Assembly: GCA_963281155.1 (NCBI GenBank)
Contig: CAUJLY010000006.1
Coordinates: 372,001 to 436,000, forward strand
Direction: 5' to 3'
Length of the DNA: 64,000 nt
Source of the DNA: Rhabditophanes sp. KR3021
Lineage: Eukaryota > Nematoda > Chromadorea > Rhabditida > Alloionematidae
This document shows, in pieces, positions 11,609 to 23,659 of the stretch (positions within the stretch are counted from its first letter, which is position 1; every line of letters starts with the position of its first letter). A program made the position numbers and the translations under genes. The notes under the pieces were generated by a model. The model saw only the letters and a program-made list of their open reading frames with translations, ran no database searches and had not been told where the DNA came from.

Positions 11609-13510
11609 TTATTTACACTTTTTGAGGTTAAGTACTAGATTTACTTTCTTCGCTTCATCTGCAAACCTATTCAACATTTTCTGTAGTTTTTTGCTATCGT
11701 TTGCAAGAAGTACCATGTCACCAGCGTATCCAAGATAATCCAATTTTACATCATCTTTCTTGAAGCCAAATTCTTCTATTTCAGCCTTGTAGATTACATA
11801 TTGGACGAGCAGCGTAAAGAGTCTAGGACTTAAACAGTCCCCTTGTTTGACTCCAGCATTTGATCTCAGTTTCTTGGCCCAGATATTGGAATGCAAGGAT
11901 TGAGTCCTTATAAAGTTCATCAATCACCCTTATCCATTTTTCTTCGAAGCCAAAGTACCGGAGTGCCTCAAACAGATGTTTCCTTGAGATCATATCAAAC
12001 GCTTTTTCGAAGTCAAGAAATACCATGAATATGTTATGCTTATATTCATAGCATCTTTCTAGAAGAAGTGTTAACGCAATGATGTTGTCCGCTGTGCTAA
12101 AGTATTTTCTGAATCCATACGAGCAGCCAAAAGGGAGGCAAGTGGTTTGAGTGTTTCACTTGTAATTCCATCTAAGCCGCATGCCTTGTTGAGATGCTTC
12201 AAGATGTCCATTACCTCGCTGGCAGAAATTAATCTTACTGGATCATTGTTTTGAGGTGTTGTCGTCAAGAGGTAAATCAGGATCAGTGTAGATGTTACCA
12301 TAAAAGCATGCAGTAATTCTATTGATCACCGCTGGATTGGTTTGAGGCTGTCGATTCGCATTCTTTAAACAAGAGATGGCTTTTCTTTTTAACCAATTTG
12401 CTTTGATTACTGTTTTTCTGCTTTTCCTCAAGATGATAGCTTCAACTTTCTTTTTATGCACATCAAGATCTTCTTTGACAAAGAACTTGATAACTTTGTT
12501 GATTTGGACAAGCTCAACCTTTTCTGAAGAAGAGAGAAGCTTGCCGGATTTGCACTTGTTCTTTCTTGACTCAAGCATGGATTCAGTGAAGTTGCCTAGC
12601 CTTTTCATTGCATTGGGTGCTTGTCGTTTCCTGGCTTCTTTCAGCACTGTCTGCAGACCCGACCTCGATCTCTCAAAATCGTTCTCGATATCTTCTATCT
12701 GTTTGATTTTAGACGACCAATCATTTTTCAGCGCTAGTTCCCAAAGATCCGTTGGATTGGGGAGTCTGCTGATGAAATAGAGATGTCTTGCTAGCTGATG
12801 ATTTGGAGAACCGATTGACTTGGAAAGTGTGAGTAGCAGTAATCTGTGGTCAGATCCAATGACTTCCAAATTCCTACAATCTTTTTCAGTTTTCTTGTCC
12901 GCGAGAATAAAGTCAATTTCTGTCCTAGTCTTTTGCGTATTCTGCTCTTGTCAAGTCCATTTCTTTGATCTTTTTTAATGAAGTATCGATTCAGTATCTT
13001 AAGGTCGTTCGATTCAGCAATTTGGAGGAGTAGGTCGCCATTGCGATTCGCAGTTCCATCATCAGCGTGTAACTATTGACCAATACTTTGTATTTTCTTG
13101 AAACAGGTATCCGTCCGTTCCAGATCGCTGTAAAATGATACCACTTCTTCGTGATATTTGTCGTCATTCGTCGGGCTGTACGCGCAGATTATAGTAGTAC
13201 TTGATCCATCGATGTTGAAGTCGATCCTTCCTAACTGATTCCAACAAATTCTACCCCAGTAACATACTTTGCTAGGTCTCCCTTTATCAAGAATCCGATT
13301 CCTCCGATTTTGTCGAATCTGCCGAAGTATCCCACGTCACAGCTTGCATACACGAATGCTTCAGGATGTCTTCTTGTCCCCGTAATAGCAAGGACGTCGA
13401 TATCCATAGCATCTAATTCTCTTGACAGCAGTAACAGATTGTCATTATTTCCAAGAGTTTTAGCGTTGAGACTTCAATTTTCTTGATCAAAGCTGCCATA
13501 TTGGTAAGAC
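11609..13510 (-). mobile_element. Decayed non-LTR retrotransposon (LINE) with endonuclease and reverse transcriptase remains
   Basis: Reading on the minus strand, an APE-type endonuclease part comes first (DNLLLLSRELDAMDIDVLAI, YFGRFDKIGGIGFLI, between about 13470 and 12870). A linker frame follows (12869-12243), then the reverse transcriptase: MVFLDFEKAFDMISRKHL, GVKQGDCLSPRLFTLLV and YLGYAGDMVLLAND. These match the RT fingers, the QGD..SP motif and the catalytic box, where YADD has become YAGD. Several frameshifts and stops break it. Its base composition is more GC-rich than its neighbours, consistent with an inserted element. Clade (RTE- or CR1-like) is not certain. Confidence 0.8.
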
Positions 13511-13932
13511 TGCAATAACGTTGCATAATTTACATTTTCATGTTGGTCTGCATTTTTAATTATGTTATTATGTCATCACACGTATGTTGTGGCGTCATCA
13601 ATGTTCAATATTATAATTTAAAAGATGATTATGGTAAACAGAATCAGTCATTAATTTTATTTAATAAAGTTTATTTTGTTTAATTACTGGAGGAGACAAT
13701 GAGGAAAGTGGCAACAGCAATAAGCTCACCTATCCTAACAAATAATAATGAATGTTAGTATTTGAGATTAGTAATTTGCTGATAATGTCCCAGTTTAGCA
13801 CCCTAGGGACATGAAAATAGCCTATAGTAAATATTTTTAGAGAGCGATGAAATTGAACCGAAGCACAGAAACGTTGTATCAACCTGTTTTACATATATTT
13901 AATCTAATAAAAAATTACTAAATGTATTATTC
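13511..13932. other. No gene seen
   Basis: Spacer between the LINE relic and the 3' end of the kinase-like gene. Confidence 0.4.
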
Positions 13933-15253
13933 TTATAAATTTGATTCGATATGGCCAACCAACCATTCTGGTTTCAAAATACGGCAGCATTTAACAGCAT
14001 CTTTCAAAGCAAACACAATTCTCGATCCTAATGTATATTTTCTTCCATCCCACAACTCATCGCCACTTCCTTCTGGGATCTTAGAATTAGCCAAAGGAAA
14101 AGGAAATGTAACCAACAATTGCATAGATTGATCAATCATACAATAATCATAATTTAATTTAAACATCTCAAATGTCATATCAAATTTGCCACCTCTTTTA
14201 ATAACTTTTTCTTTCAAGTTTTGATAATATTTTGGTAAAAGCAAAGTTTCGCATTCTCTCCTTACTTCAATATTACATCCAAGAACAACAGCTCTGGCAA
14301 GATCTGATCCGATTGATCCAGCGTTTATCATCTGCCAGTCAATTATAGCATCAACTTCATTTGATACATCTCCATTGATATCTAAACGAAAACATATGTT
14401 GTTATGCCAAAGATCTCCATGACTAAGACATTTGGAATTTCCATCCATCTCCGGTAAATCATTAAAGACAAACTTTACTATTTTATCGTTGTTACTAATC
14501 ATGGCAATAATTTCATCTTCCATACCACTATAAAGTTCAGCTGGAACATAAGTTTTTACCTTTTCCCAATGTGGTAAAAGAACTTTTGAAAATTGTTTAA
14601 ATTCTTTTTCAGTCAACAACATTTTATAATCCTTTGTCCATCCCTGATTTGGTAATGCTAAAAAATAAGTTTGTAATTTAGATATTTCATTCAAAACATT
14701 CTTAATTTGATAAATGTTGAAGCCATTATAAAATTCAATATTAGTTGAATTCAAATAATCCATTATTAAAGCACCTTCATTTTCTCCTAAATTCCATTTT
14801 ACAGCTCCATAACATTTGGCTATTTTTAAATTCGGAATATCGGTAAAATTGTTATAAAAATTGCATTCATTGTTGTGAACTTGAGAAGCAAATTTGTTAT
14901 TTAATGGACTATCATTTTCTTCTGAATGTTTTCTATCCAAAGCAACATAAAGACTTTCAATGCCAGGAACTTTTAAAACGGATAGAAAAGGTTCTTTATT
15001 GTCAGTAAAGTGAATAGTTAACTTGTAAACTTGAGATATAAATCCTTTTCCTTTAGAAATATCAAATGCATCCACCTAAAAATATTTTATTATTTTATTT
15101 ATATCATGAACTTACTTTAGTAACTTTGGAATTTCCTCTGGCACTTCTAAAAGCATCACACTTTTCCTCTAAACATCCAACAACCCACTTAACATTTGTA
15201 TTAGTTCCTTCAACATTTTGAATTTCTTCACCAGCAAAAATAGAACCTTCCAT
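13933..15253 (-). CDS. CHK-like / DUF1679 kinase-family protein, intact
   Basis: A member of the large nematode DUF1679 family, related to ecdysteroid kinase-like and choline kinase-fold proteins; the substrate is unknown. Exon 1 (15253-15116) starts MEGSIFAGEE. A 40-nt intron (15115-15076, GTAAGT to TTTTTAG) follows, and exon 2 (15075-13933) carries the rest, for 426 residues, the usual family length. Visible signatures are the catalytic-loop motif LSHGDLWHNN and the metal-binding AIIDWQ, followed by GSIGSDLAR. No defect is visible. The protein should be cytosolic, as there is no signal peptide. In other animals such genes are linked to steroid or xenobiotic handling, but that is family knowledge and is not shown here. 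Confidence 0.88.
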
Positions 15254-15655
15254 TTAAAATTAAATTGTAAAATGTAAAAAATGATATTTAATTAAATGCA
15301 CTCTTTGCTTAAATACAGGCTCATTTTAAAATAAACTCCGATTATAACAATATTAAAGTGAATGATTATCAATCAGATTAAATTTCGTCGCTTCGGTTAT
15401 TTCATTTTTTAAGCGCGTGAAATAATTTTTTTACTTCAAAATCTTGTTTGTGTATCATGATTTACCTTCATCTTGTGCTTTTACATGATTAAATTTAATG
15501 AGTGTTGTTTTAATATGCCGATAAACAATATAAAAAATTACATTCGATTAATAATTTGAAATTATTAAAGTGGTACTACACTAAATATTTTATAAACAAC
15601 TTAAGTGGTTTGGAATTTATTAAACTAAATACATACTTAATACAATAAAGTGCAA
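15254..15655. other. No gene seen; intergenic promoter region
   Basis: AT-rich spacer between two minus-strand genes. It contains the upstream region of the kinase-like gene and the 3' flank of the ABC transporter. Confidence 0.4.
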
Positions 15656-18094
15656 TTATCTTTGCGTTGAAACTGGTGAAGAAGGTAACACATTTTCTGT
15701 GATCAAATCAGCCAACTTAATAATGTCAGTTTCCTTTGTAGTTAATTTTTGCTTTTGAACTAGTGAATAATACATCCCCTCTGTTTCTGACATCAACTCT
15801 TGATGATTACCGACCTTAAATCAAATATTATAAATAAATGTTAATTTAAATATTATTACCTGTTCAACTTGTCCTTTGTTGATAACATATATTTTAGTAG
15901 CTTTTTCGATTGTTGAAAGACGATGAGCAATTACAAATACAGTTTTGTCTTTCAAATTTTTATAAATTGCATCTTGAACAATTCTTTCACTTTCAGTATC
16001 CAATGCTGATGTAGATTCATCTAATAAAATAACTTTGGGTTTTAGAACCAAGACACGGGCAATACAAAGTCTTTGAATTTGGCCACCACTAAAGAGACAA
16101 CCTTTTTCTCCACAAATAGAGTCATATCCAAGTGTTTGCTCCATAATAAAATCATGAGCATTGGCAAGTTTAGCAGCTTTGATCATATCTTCATCACTAG
16201 CACCTACACATCCATAAAGAATATTTTGGCGAACTGTTCCAGCAAACAAAACTGGATTTTGACTTACCAGCACAATTTTCTTGTGATAATAGTCATTCTC
16301 ATAAAGGTCAATATTTTTTCCGTCCAATAAAATTTCACCTTCAGTTGGAAGGTAAAACCTTTCAAGGAGAGATATAATACTAGATTTACCTGCTCCTGAC
16401 TTTCCAACGAGTGCAACAATAGTTCCTGATTCAGCTTCTAATGAAAGATTGTTTAAAACAATTTGATCAGGTCTACTGGAGTAACTGAATTTTACATTTT
16501 TAAATTCAACTTTGCCCTCAATAATTGGTTGTTCTGTTCCAGTTTTGGGAACTTTTGGTAAGCGAGAAATGTATTCAAATACTTTCCTTGATGATCCGAC
16601 GGCATTCATGATGTTTGCAAATATCCAGCCTAAATCAAACATATATTGTCCGAGTTGAATTTGGTATAACAAATATTTGATCAAATCTTCGGGTGTCATA
16701 CGTTTAGTTAAACAAAGATGGCCACCATAAGCTAGGACGATAACTAGAATTGCATTTTGACACATTTCTGTCAGTAAAGAGTAAGTCATATCAGCAAATG
16801 CTCTTTGCTTCTTAACAATCATTGTCTTATCCAAAAAATGTTCAAACTCCTGAACTTCTCTGCTTTCAGAGGCAAATGATTTAACAGTTTTCATTGAACT
16901 TAAAATTTCCTCAGCCTTTGTATTAGCATTTGCAATTGTATCTTGATCTTTTTCACCCAAAGTATCATAACTAGCTCCATAAACTGTAGTAACATATCCC
17001 ATCAAAGGAATAATCATAATGCAAATCAAAGTTAATTTCCATGACATTATAAACATAAAGATAACAGATCCTGCTAACATTAAATTACTTTTCAAGAAAA
17101 TATTTGTATTAGTTGACATGACGCCAGCCATTTTTTCAACATCTGAAGTTAGGCGTGATGTAATTTCTCCTGTTTGATTTTCATCGTAGAAGGCCATTTC
17201 TTGGTAAATTAGTGACTTGAATAAGTCACTTCTCATTTTTCGATGAATTAATGCTGTGGCCCATTCACTGGCTCCCCAACGGATTCCACCGAATATTGAA
17301 CCTGTTACTGATAGTCCTCCAATAATGAAGACATACTTGATGATAACATCTGCACCACCACCTTGTACTAATTCAGAGATCAAATTTCCTGTGAAATATG
17401 GAATTGAAACAAATGCTATGGCGCAAATAATGGAATAAACAAAACTTGAGAAAAACCAGAAAGCATGATGATTACAAAAAGCAATTAAGTGTTTCGTTGT
17501 TTGCCAAGTTGAATCTTTCTCAAGAACCTCTTTCTTACTTTCTTCTTCCTCTTCATTAATTAACAATTCAGTTTCATTATGACTTGGAACCAACCGCACT
17601 AACCACGGCCAAACATTATCAGCATAATTAACAAAAGATTCCACAAATCCAGGCACTTTAACACAATGCAATCCATAACACCAAATAAGTGAAACAACAG
17701 TAAAACCAATCATGTTCCAAATGACCGAATAATACAATCCAAAAGTTAAGTGCATCTGCTCATCATCAGACATCCCCAAAAACTTAACAATTCCATAACA
17801 CCAAGGCAAATAATTTAAAGTAAAAACAATATTTCTGGTACCCTTAACTATTTTACCATTTAAATACAAAATCAAACCAATACCCAAGGCAATACTTCTA
17901 ATAACAGTTAAAATAACAAAATCTATTGGTGATGCATACCAATTGTATCCATTTTTTAGTAATAAATTAGTTGATAATTGTTGAGTATCGAAATAGAAAC
18001 CTTGATGATAAAAGGCTAGAGCAAATATAGTTGTTGCGATGTCTATAGTTATGAAGGCTATCGACGCTGGCACTGCTACTTGTGGTCGATACAT
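15656..18094 (-). CDS. HAF-type half ABC transporter (TAP/TAPL-like, ABCB family), intact
   Basis: A 797-residue half transporter. It has an N-terminal multi-helix region, an ABC membrane domain (about residues 215-500) and one nucleotide-binding domain (about 530-760). The ATPase motifs are Walker A GKSGAGKSS, Q-loop LVSQNPVLFAGT, signature LFSGGQIQR (FSGGQ in place of LSGGQ), Walker B VILLDESTSALD and H-loop VIAHRLST. Exon 1 (18094-15860) is joined through a 45-nt intron (15859-15815) to a short last exon (15814-15656). Overall it resembles C. elegans HAF-4/HAF-9 and vertebrate TAPL, lysosomal peptide transporters that work as dimers. That role is inferred from the family. Which HAF member it is cannot be decided by eye. 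Confidence 0.9.
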
Positions 18095-19129
18095 TTTATT
18101 ACTGGAATTAATATAATTTAAGGTGAAATGACAGTTAAATGGTAAGAATGATACTAATATGTTAGGAAAGTGTGCTCAAAAAATTTTCTTTTTAAGTATA
18201 ATAAATAAATATTTACGAAACTAAGTACAACCATTAACGAAAATAATAAATTTCCGAGTGCAAGATAACTTTGTAAGAATGTCTTTCTTTAAATACATAT
18301 TTAACTATTTTTTAGTTTACATAATTTTCACAATGAAAAAAGATGTCACATCACTTTTATTAGATCTTATCTATGATTTTTTGAGTAGTAAAATAGTAAT
18401 GGCCGATTAGTCACAAGGATACCTTTTAGTTATTTTTTTCCAATGAATAATAAAATGTCATAAATAAATAAAAGATGACGTGAATTGGTCAGAAAGTTGA
18501 GAGAACAGAGATATTTGTTTATTTCGTAATATTTCGTGCACAGTTTAAGCACATTTGTGGTTGCTTATAAATGATATCATTGTTTTGGTGATTTTGAAAT
18601 GGGGTGAATGTTTTAAGTTAAATTTATGGTGAATTAATAGATGCTTTATTCTGTGTATACCCAAATATATAAATACAATTTTATAAAGGAAAACGAATTA
18701 AATTTGCTAGATAGTTTTGAAGTCATTATCGAATTTGTATGAATTTTAGTGTTAACTATAAAAATAGTGACGTTTTATGAATTTGCTGTTTTAAAATATT
18801 TGGTTTTTGCTCTTAATGTTGATCCATTTGATTTAGACTGTTTTCATAAAAAATAGCTAATTTTAAATGCTACTGGCCTTGGTCCATAAATAATTGTACG
18901 CTTTAAAAATATTAGTTGTTTATTGCATCGTTAGAATTACGATGGCAAATATACCATCATGAAATATAGTTCAATAAAACTAATTTTGTAATTATTAAAT
19001 GCGTACTATTGTGTTTTTTACAATTAAACAATTTAGACCTCTTTTCCATAAAATTAGATAATTTTAAATGTTAGTCTAAAAATAAATATGCGTCATATTA
19101 CAACCTAATTTGCATAGAATATCATCACT
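18095..19129. other. No gene seen
   Basis: About 1 kb of AT-rich spacer, containing the promoter of the ABC transporter. Confidence 0.4.
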
Positions 19130-19588
19130 CACGGTGGTGAAATTTGTCATTTTTTCGGCATTGTAGTCAATATCTCAAATAGTCATTAGAAAGCCCAGGA
19201 AAAAGTGAATCTAATGAAACAAAGAAATCAACCCAGGCCTAAACAAGACTGAACACGAAATAAATGAATATACGCTTGCAAATGCTCAAATGAATGTTTT
19301 ATTAGTCGTTCTAACTTTTTTTTAAAAGCAAAATTCAAAAATCCGCCTTGAACAAAAGCTTCAGTTTTCTATAAAAAGATTATCTAAAAGCACGAGTTAA
19401 ACAATTTAAAATAAAACATTTATTAAAAAATCTGGTGTTATAGGGTGTTTCTAGGGCTCGTGGACACGATATGTTAACAAACTACAGTTTAAACGTCATT
19501 TTTATCTAATTCAGCTTTAAAATGCTTAGACCATTGCAACGGAGGATTTGGCGTGGACCTGCTACAATGCATACATTTCACCACCGTG
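19130..19588. mobile_element. MITE-like element with CACGGTGGTGAAAT ends, copy 1
   Basis: A 459-bp element bounded by inverted ends: CACGGTGGTGAAAT on the left and its complement ATTTCACCACCGTG on the right. A further shared block, GCATTGTAG, sits 10-15 bp inside each end. No coding capacity is seen, so it is non-autonomous. Two relatives occur at 60.4 and 63.6 kb. No clear target-site duplication is visible. Confidence 0.75.
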
Positions 19589-19653
19589 ATACAGTAATAA
19601 TAATCATAAATCTGCATATTAATATCTTACGTGTCATTCACTATCCGACACCA

Positions 19654-19974
19654 GGCAATCAGTGGTGCTGATGTTAATCATCAAGAAATGATTGCGGAGC
19701 TTTACAAGCAATTGAAAGGCAACGGCACTCTTTTTGAAAAGTTAATGGTGAAGTCAGACTACAATTCTTATCAAGCATGTGTATCGGACTTAGAACTGAT
19801 TCTCAAATAGCATGCCACTATGAATGACGGTTCTTCATGAAGGAGGCAAAGTGGAGGTAACAGCTTCCACAAGTCCTTCTCAGGGAAGTGTAACTTTTGT
19901 TGTCTTATGGGTCACGAGGAAGCTGACTGTCACAGAAAGCAAAAAGGTTATGAGAAAAAGACTATTCTCTGAAT
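19654..19974 (+). pseudogene. Retrotransposon gag fragment with CCHC zinc knuckle
   Basis: One frame reads through helix-rich gag-like sequence (EMIAELYKQLKGNGTLFEKL) and, after two stop codons, a perfect zinc knuckle C-X2-C-X4-H-X4-C (CNFCCLMGHEEADC), then a basic stretch and a stop. This is typical of LTR-retrotransposon Gag. No protease, reverse transcriptase or LTR is seen nearby, so it is an isolated relic. Confidence 0.7.
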
Positions 19975-20214
19975 TGTTCCTCTCGTAACACTACCACTAT
20001 TAAAATTGTTGGGAAAGGCCATGATAACCCTTCCAGAACTGAATCTAAACACATAGACTTAAAAACAATTTATTTTAGCAAGTAAATTTAGACTGATTAT
20101 GTTATCAAAATCATCCCAATATATACAATAGAAATTGGCATAATAAAATTACAACACAACGTTAAATAGTAATATTCAAATTATACAACAGTAATTTATT
20201 TATAGTATTTTTAG

Positions 20215-20281
20215 GAAACATGTAAAACGTGATTTGATGGAGTTTTATTTTTGTTCAAAAAAGAAAATACTTGGAAAGTAA
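20215..20281 (+). pseudogene. Lone terminal exon of an srg-like receptor
   Basis: After a TTTTTAG acceptor, the frame reads KHVKRDLMEFYFCSKKKILG and stops. This matches the last exon of the receptor at 20597 (VRSDFMEFYF) and of its broken neighbour (VRRHFMEFYFCLKKK). No other exon of the same gene survives upstream, so it marks a lost third copy of the tandem array. Confidence 0.6.
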
Positions 20282-20596
20282 ATAATACAAGAGTTGTTTC
20301 TCTTGTGAATCAGCAATAATATTATAAGCCAAACATGAACTGTTTTGTACTTAAGATTTAATTACTTATTTTTCCAATTTTTTATGTCACGTGAGTTTAT
20401 TATTTTTTTTAATTGAAGAACTTAGAATTAGAAAAAAATATACCTATTAGCTATTCTTTATGAGAATCAAACGTATGCTTCCCTGTGAAGTTCACGTAGG
20501 AATATTTGGGTATTTCTTAAAACATTGAATGCCTAGAATATTAAAAAGATATTATATTGAAATTCAAAAGCTAGCTTTCACAACTTATTATTAAAT
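20282..20596. other. No gene seen
   Basis: AT-rich spacer and presumed promoter of the receptor gene that follows. Confidence 0.4.
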
Positions 20597-21655
20597 ATGA
20601 ATGGTGACTATATTCAAGATTTATTTTTATTAGTATGGAACACAATTTCAATAACATTACAGACATTATTTTTTTCTTTTGTTTTCAAAAATATGCTCAT
20701 TAAAAATAGAGTATATTGTAGTGGATTTTATACCATCTTGCTGATAAATTACATTTTTTCGACATTTTATTTTACATGGAGTAGTGTCGTTGGAAGGTTT
20801 GTAAACTTAGGTATATTTTCTAAGGAAATTAGAAATGGGGGATGGCTTGTTGCTTCCCTTGATTTATACTTTACAGCAACCATAATATCCTACTTGTGTT
20901 TCAATTCAGTTTTATTGTCTGTAAACAGACTGTTTGCTTTATATTTTGCTACGTCGTATGAAAAAGTAAGTTTAATCTGCAGTAATTTTATTTACAAATT
21001 CTTATTCAGTATTTCTCAATCAAAAGAATAATCATATACAGTCCAAGTCTTCTTTTACTAGCAGCAACTAATGGTTTTTTACGGCTTGACGTTGTTGGAA
21101 CTTATGAACTGATGGATGGACAAACTGATATATACACAACAATGTATAAAGCTCAAAAAAACCTCTCCGGTATTAGAATAATACTTGCGCTAGTTTCATT
21201 TATAAGTTTTGTACTTTCAACTACTATAAATATTATCAACGTAATTAAGTTCAAAAAAATACATGGCTTAGCTAACGTCAATAAAAGTCAAAAACGATCT
21301 GAAAATGTTTTTATGTATTACACAGTTTTGCAAAATGCCTGCATAATTGCTTTAGCCTATACCTATGTCAGTAGATTTTTCATTTCTTTATATGCCGTAG
21401 AATCGCCTACAAACGCTACAAAAGCAGTTTCTAATTATATTTTCCAATATTTAAGCTCATTGTTATCATTTTCAGATGTATACTTTTTGCTTATTTTTAA
21501 GTAAGTTTTAAGAATGTATAATAATCTAATTAATTAACTTTAGTAACAATGTCAGAAGTGATTTCATGGAATTTTATTTTTGTATAATAAAGAAAATACA
21601 AGATACACAAAATGTACAAGTTGTCTCATCTTGGCATTCTTCAAAACGTCCATAA
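20597..21655 (+). CDS. srg-superfamily-like chemoreceptor, intact
   Basis: A 323-residue seven-helix receptor encoded by three exons: 20597-20965, 21010-21500 and 21544-21655. The introns are 44 and 43 nt, with GTAAGT donors. Exon 1 ends with the conserved NRLFALYFATSYEK, exon 2 covers helices 4-7 (ending DVYFLLIF), and the last exon is the cytoplasmic tail NNVRSDFMEFYF. The NRxxAL...Y.K box at the first intron and the R..F..FY tail are the signature of this local family, nearest by eye to the Srg/Srv/Srx receptors of nematodes. The ligand is unknown. It is probably expressed in chemosensory neurons, which is an inference from the family. Confidence 0.8.
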
Positions 21656-22043
21656 CATCAATGTTAATGAAAACACAAGCTCAAAAATCTAAATTTAAGT
21701 TTTTCCACGAACTATTATAAATATACACAACAATTCATTTCCTCAAAAATAAATATAATAAAAAGTTTATTAAATAATTTTTTAAAACTTTTCTTTAAAT
21801 AGCGGAAGTTGCATTAAATTATGTAAAAATCATGTTCCGTGTTGGTTGATTCATTATAATTTGTCAATTATTAACAGTTATTTTTATAATTCAGTCATTT
21901 TTTAAAGAGATTCATATCATTAAATAGCTTTTACTAATCAACAAATTTAATCAAACGATTCTTTATATCTGGATGCATTTGACCATTTTATAAAAATAGT
22001 TAATGACTAATAAAATATAAGGTAACAATTGTATTTTTTAAAT
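21656..22043. other. No gene seen
   Basis: AT-rich spacer between the two tandem receptor copies. Confidence 0.4.
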
Positions 22044-23016
22044 GTGAATGCTAACAATCTTCAAGATGCAGGTTTATTATTATGGAACATTATCTCAATA
22101 ATTCTACACACATTCTTCTTTTCATTTGTATTTAAAAACATGTTTATGAAAAATAAAGTTTATTTTAGTGGATTTTACACAATTTTAATGGTAAATTATA
22201 TTATCTCTACAATATATTTTATATGGAGTAGTGTTGTTGCGAGATTTGTAAATTTAGGAATATTTTGTGATGAAATTCGAAGTGGTGGATGGGTTCTAGC
22301 TTCACTTGGTTTACATTTTACTGCAACAATCATAGCTTATCTATGCTTTAATTCAGTGTTACTCGCAATAAATCGAATGCATATCCTATACTTTGCTACG
22401 TCTTATGAAAAAGTAAGTTCTATCTTTATTAATTTAAAACTAATACATATTCAGTATTTCTCAATAAACAAGGTGATTATATGCAATCCCTGTCTTCTTT
22501 TACTTGCAGAACAAATTGTTTTGGCCGTCTACATCTTGTTGGAACGTATGAATTACAAAATGGCCAAACTGATATTTACACAACCATGTATAAAAACCAA
22601 GAAAATCTAACAGCCATCAGAATGACACAAACATTAATTTCATTTATAAGTTTTGCACTTTCAACTAGTATAAATATATTGAATATAATAAAATTCAAAA
22701 AAGTTCATGCCTCAACAACTGTCAGCACAAAACAAAAACGATCTGAAAATGCTTGTATAATTGCTTTAGCTTTTACTTATGTCTCCAGATTATTTGAATA
22801 TATTATCAGTAGAATATTTATCAAAAACAGTTTCTAATTATATTTTTCAATATCTAAGTACTTTATTATCGTTTACGGATGTTTATTTTTTGCTTATATT
22901 CAAGTAAGTTTATAAATATTTAGTTTGATTAATTAATTTTTAGTAAGAATGTAAGACGGCATTTTATGGAGTTTTATTTTTGTTTGAAAAAGAAAATCCA
23001 ACATAAAGGAATCTAA
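22044..23016 (+). pseudogene. srg-like chemoreceptor pseudogene, tandem copy
   Basis: The copy is collinear with the receptor at 20597 and keeps both introns, but it is broken in several ways. The codon aligned with the neighbour's ATG is GTG, and no ATG lies in frame upstream. One base is missing after LLLA in exon 2. A 27-bp in-frame deletion removes the block before ACIIALAFTYVSR. A further frameshift occurs before the seventh helix. The last exon (VRRHFMEFYFCLKKK) is intact, ending at 23016. Confidence 0.75.
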
Positions 23017-23197
23017 TAATGTTTTTGAACTATCCTCAAATTTTTACCTTTATTTACGAAAACAATATTCTATTGTATACCGATATTAAATTAGTTAATT
23101 TACAATTTATTATAAAATTAAAATTATCAAAAGAAATTTATTTAATGAATTACAAGATTCAACAATAGGCTAATAGACAACCTTCTTTTCATTAGCC

Positions 23198-23659
23198 TTA
23201 GTTGGTTTGACCTTGAGCTGTTACGGCAGCAATAATTTCGTCAGCTTTGGCTTGAATATCAGCTTTAGCGGATGCAGCAGCCCCATTTACAGAGTCAATA
23301 CCGGCTTGTTCGGCAGTTTGAATAGCTGTTGTGGCTTCTTGTGTTCCAGCAGGTAAAGCTGCTTTGGCAATTGCCTTTAATTCTGTTACAGCTACTTCAG
23401 CGGTGGAATCGGCAGCAGCAATTGCTGTTCCTGAAGCAGCATTAATTTCTGCTGTTGATCCAGCAACTGTTCCCGGAGTAGCGGCTTGTCCAATTGAAAT
23501 AATAATGTTCTTAGCTGCTGTAGCAGCATCGGTAATCACTCCTACTGCAGTTTTAGCGGCAATTTGGAGTTCTCCAACGGCTGCTGGAGGAGTTCCTTGG
23601 GCAAGAACACTTGAAACAAGGATAGCTACTGAAAGAATGTTAATGATGTTGAATTGCAT
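23198..23659 (-). CDS. Secreted alanine-rich, cysteine-free protein
   Basis: A single-exon frame of 153 residues. It starts with a signal peptide ([20 protein letters not shown]). The mature chain is about one third alanine with spaced Thr, Glu, Lys and Ile, so it should form amphipathic helix (for example [20 protein letters not shown]). It has no cysteine or aromatic core and no domain I recognise. A TATA box (complement of 23695-23704) precedes the ATG, as in the repeat protein gene at 7490. By composition it recalls LEA-like or other hydrophilic helical proteins, but no homology is claimed. Confidence 0.72.
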   Translation of the reverse strand: MQFNIINILSVAILVSSVLAQGTPPAAVGELQIAAKTAVGVITDAATAAKNIIISIGQAATPGTVAGSTAEINAASGTAIAAADSTAEVAVTELKAIAKAALPAGTQEATTAIQTAEQAGIDSVNGAAASAKADIQAKADEIIAAVTAQGQTN

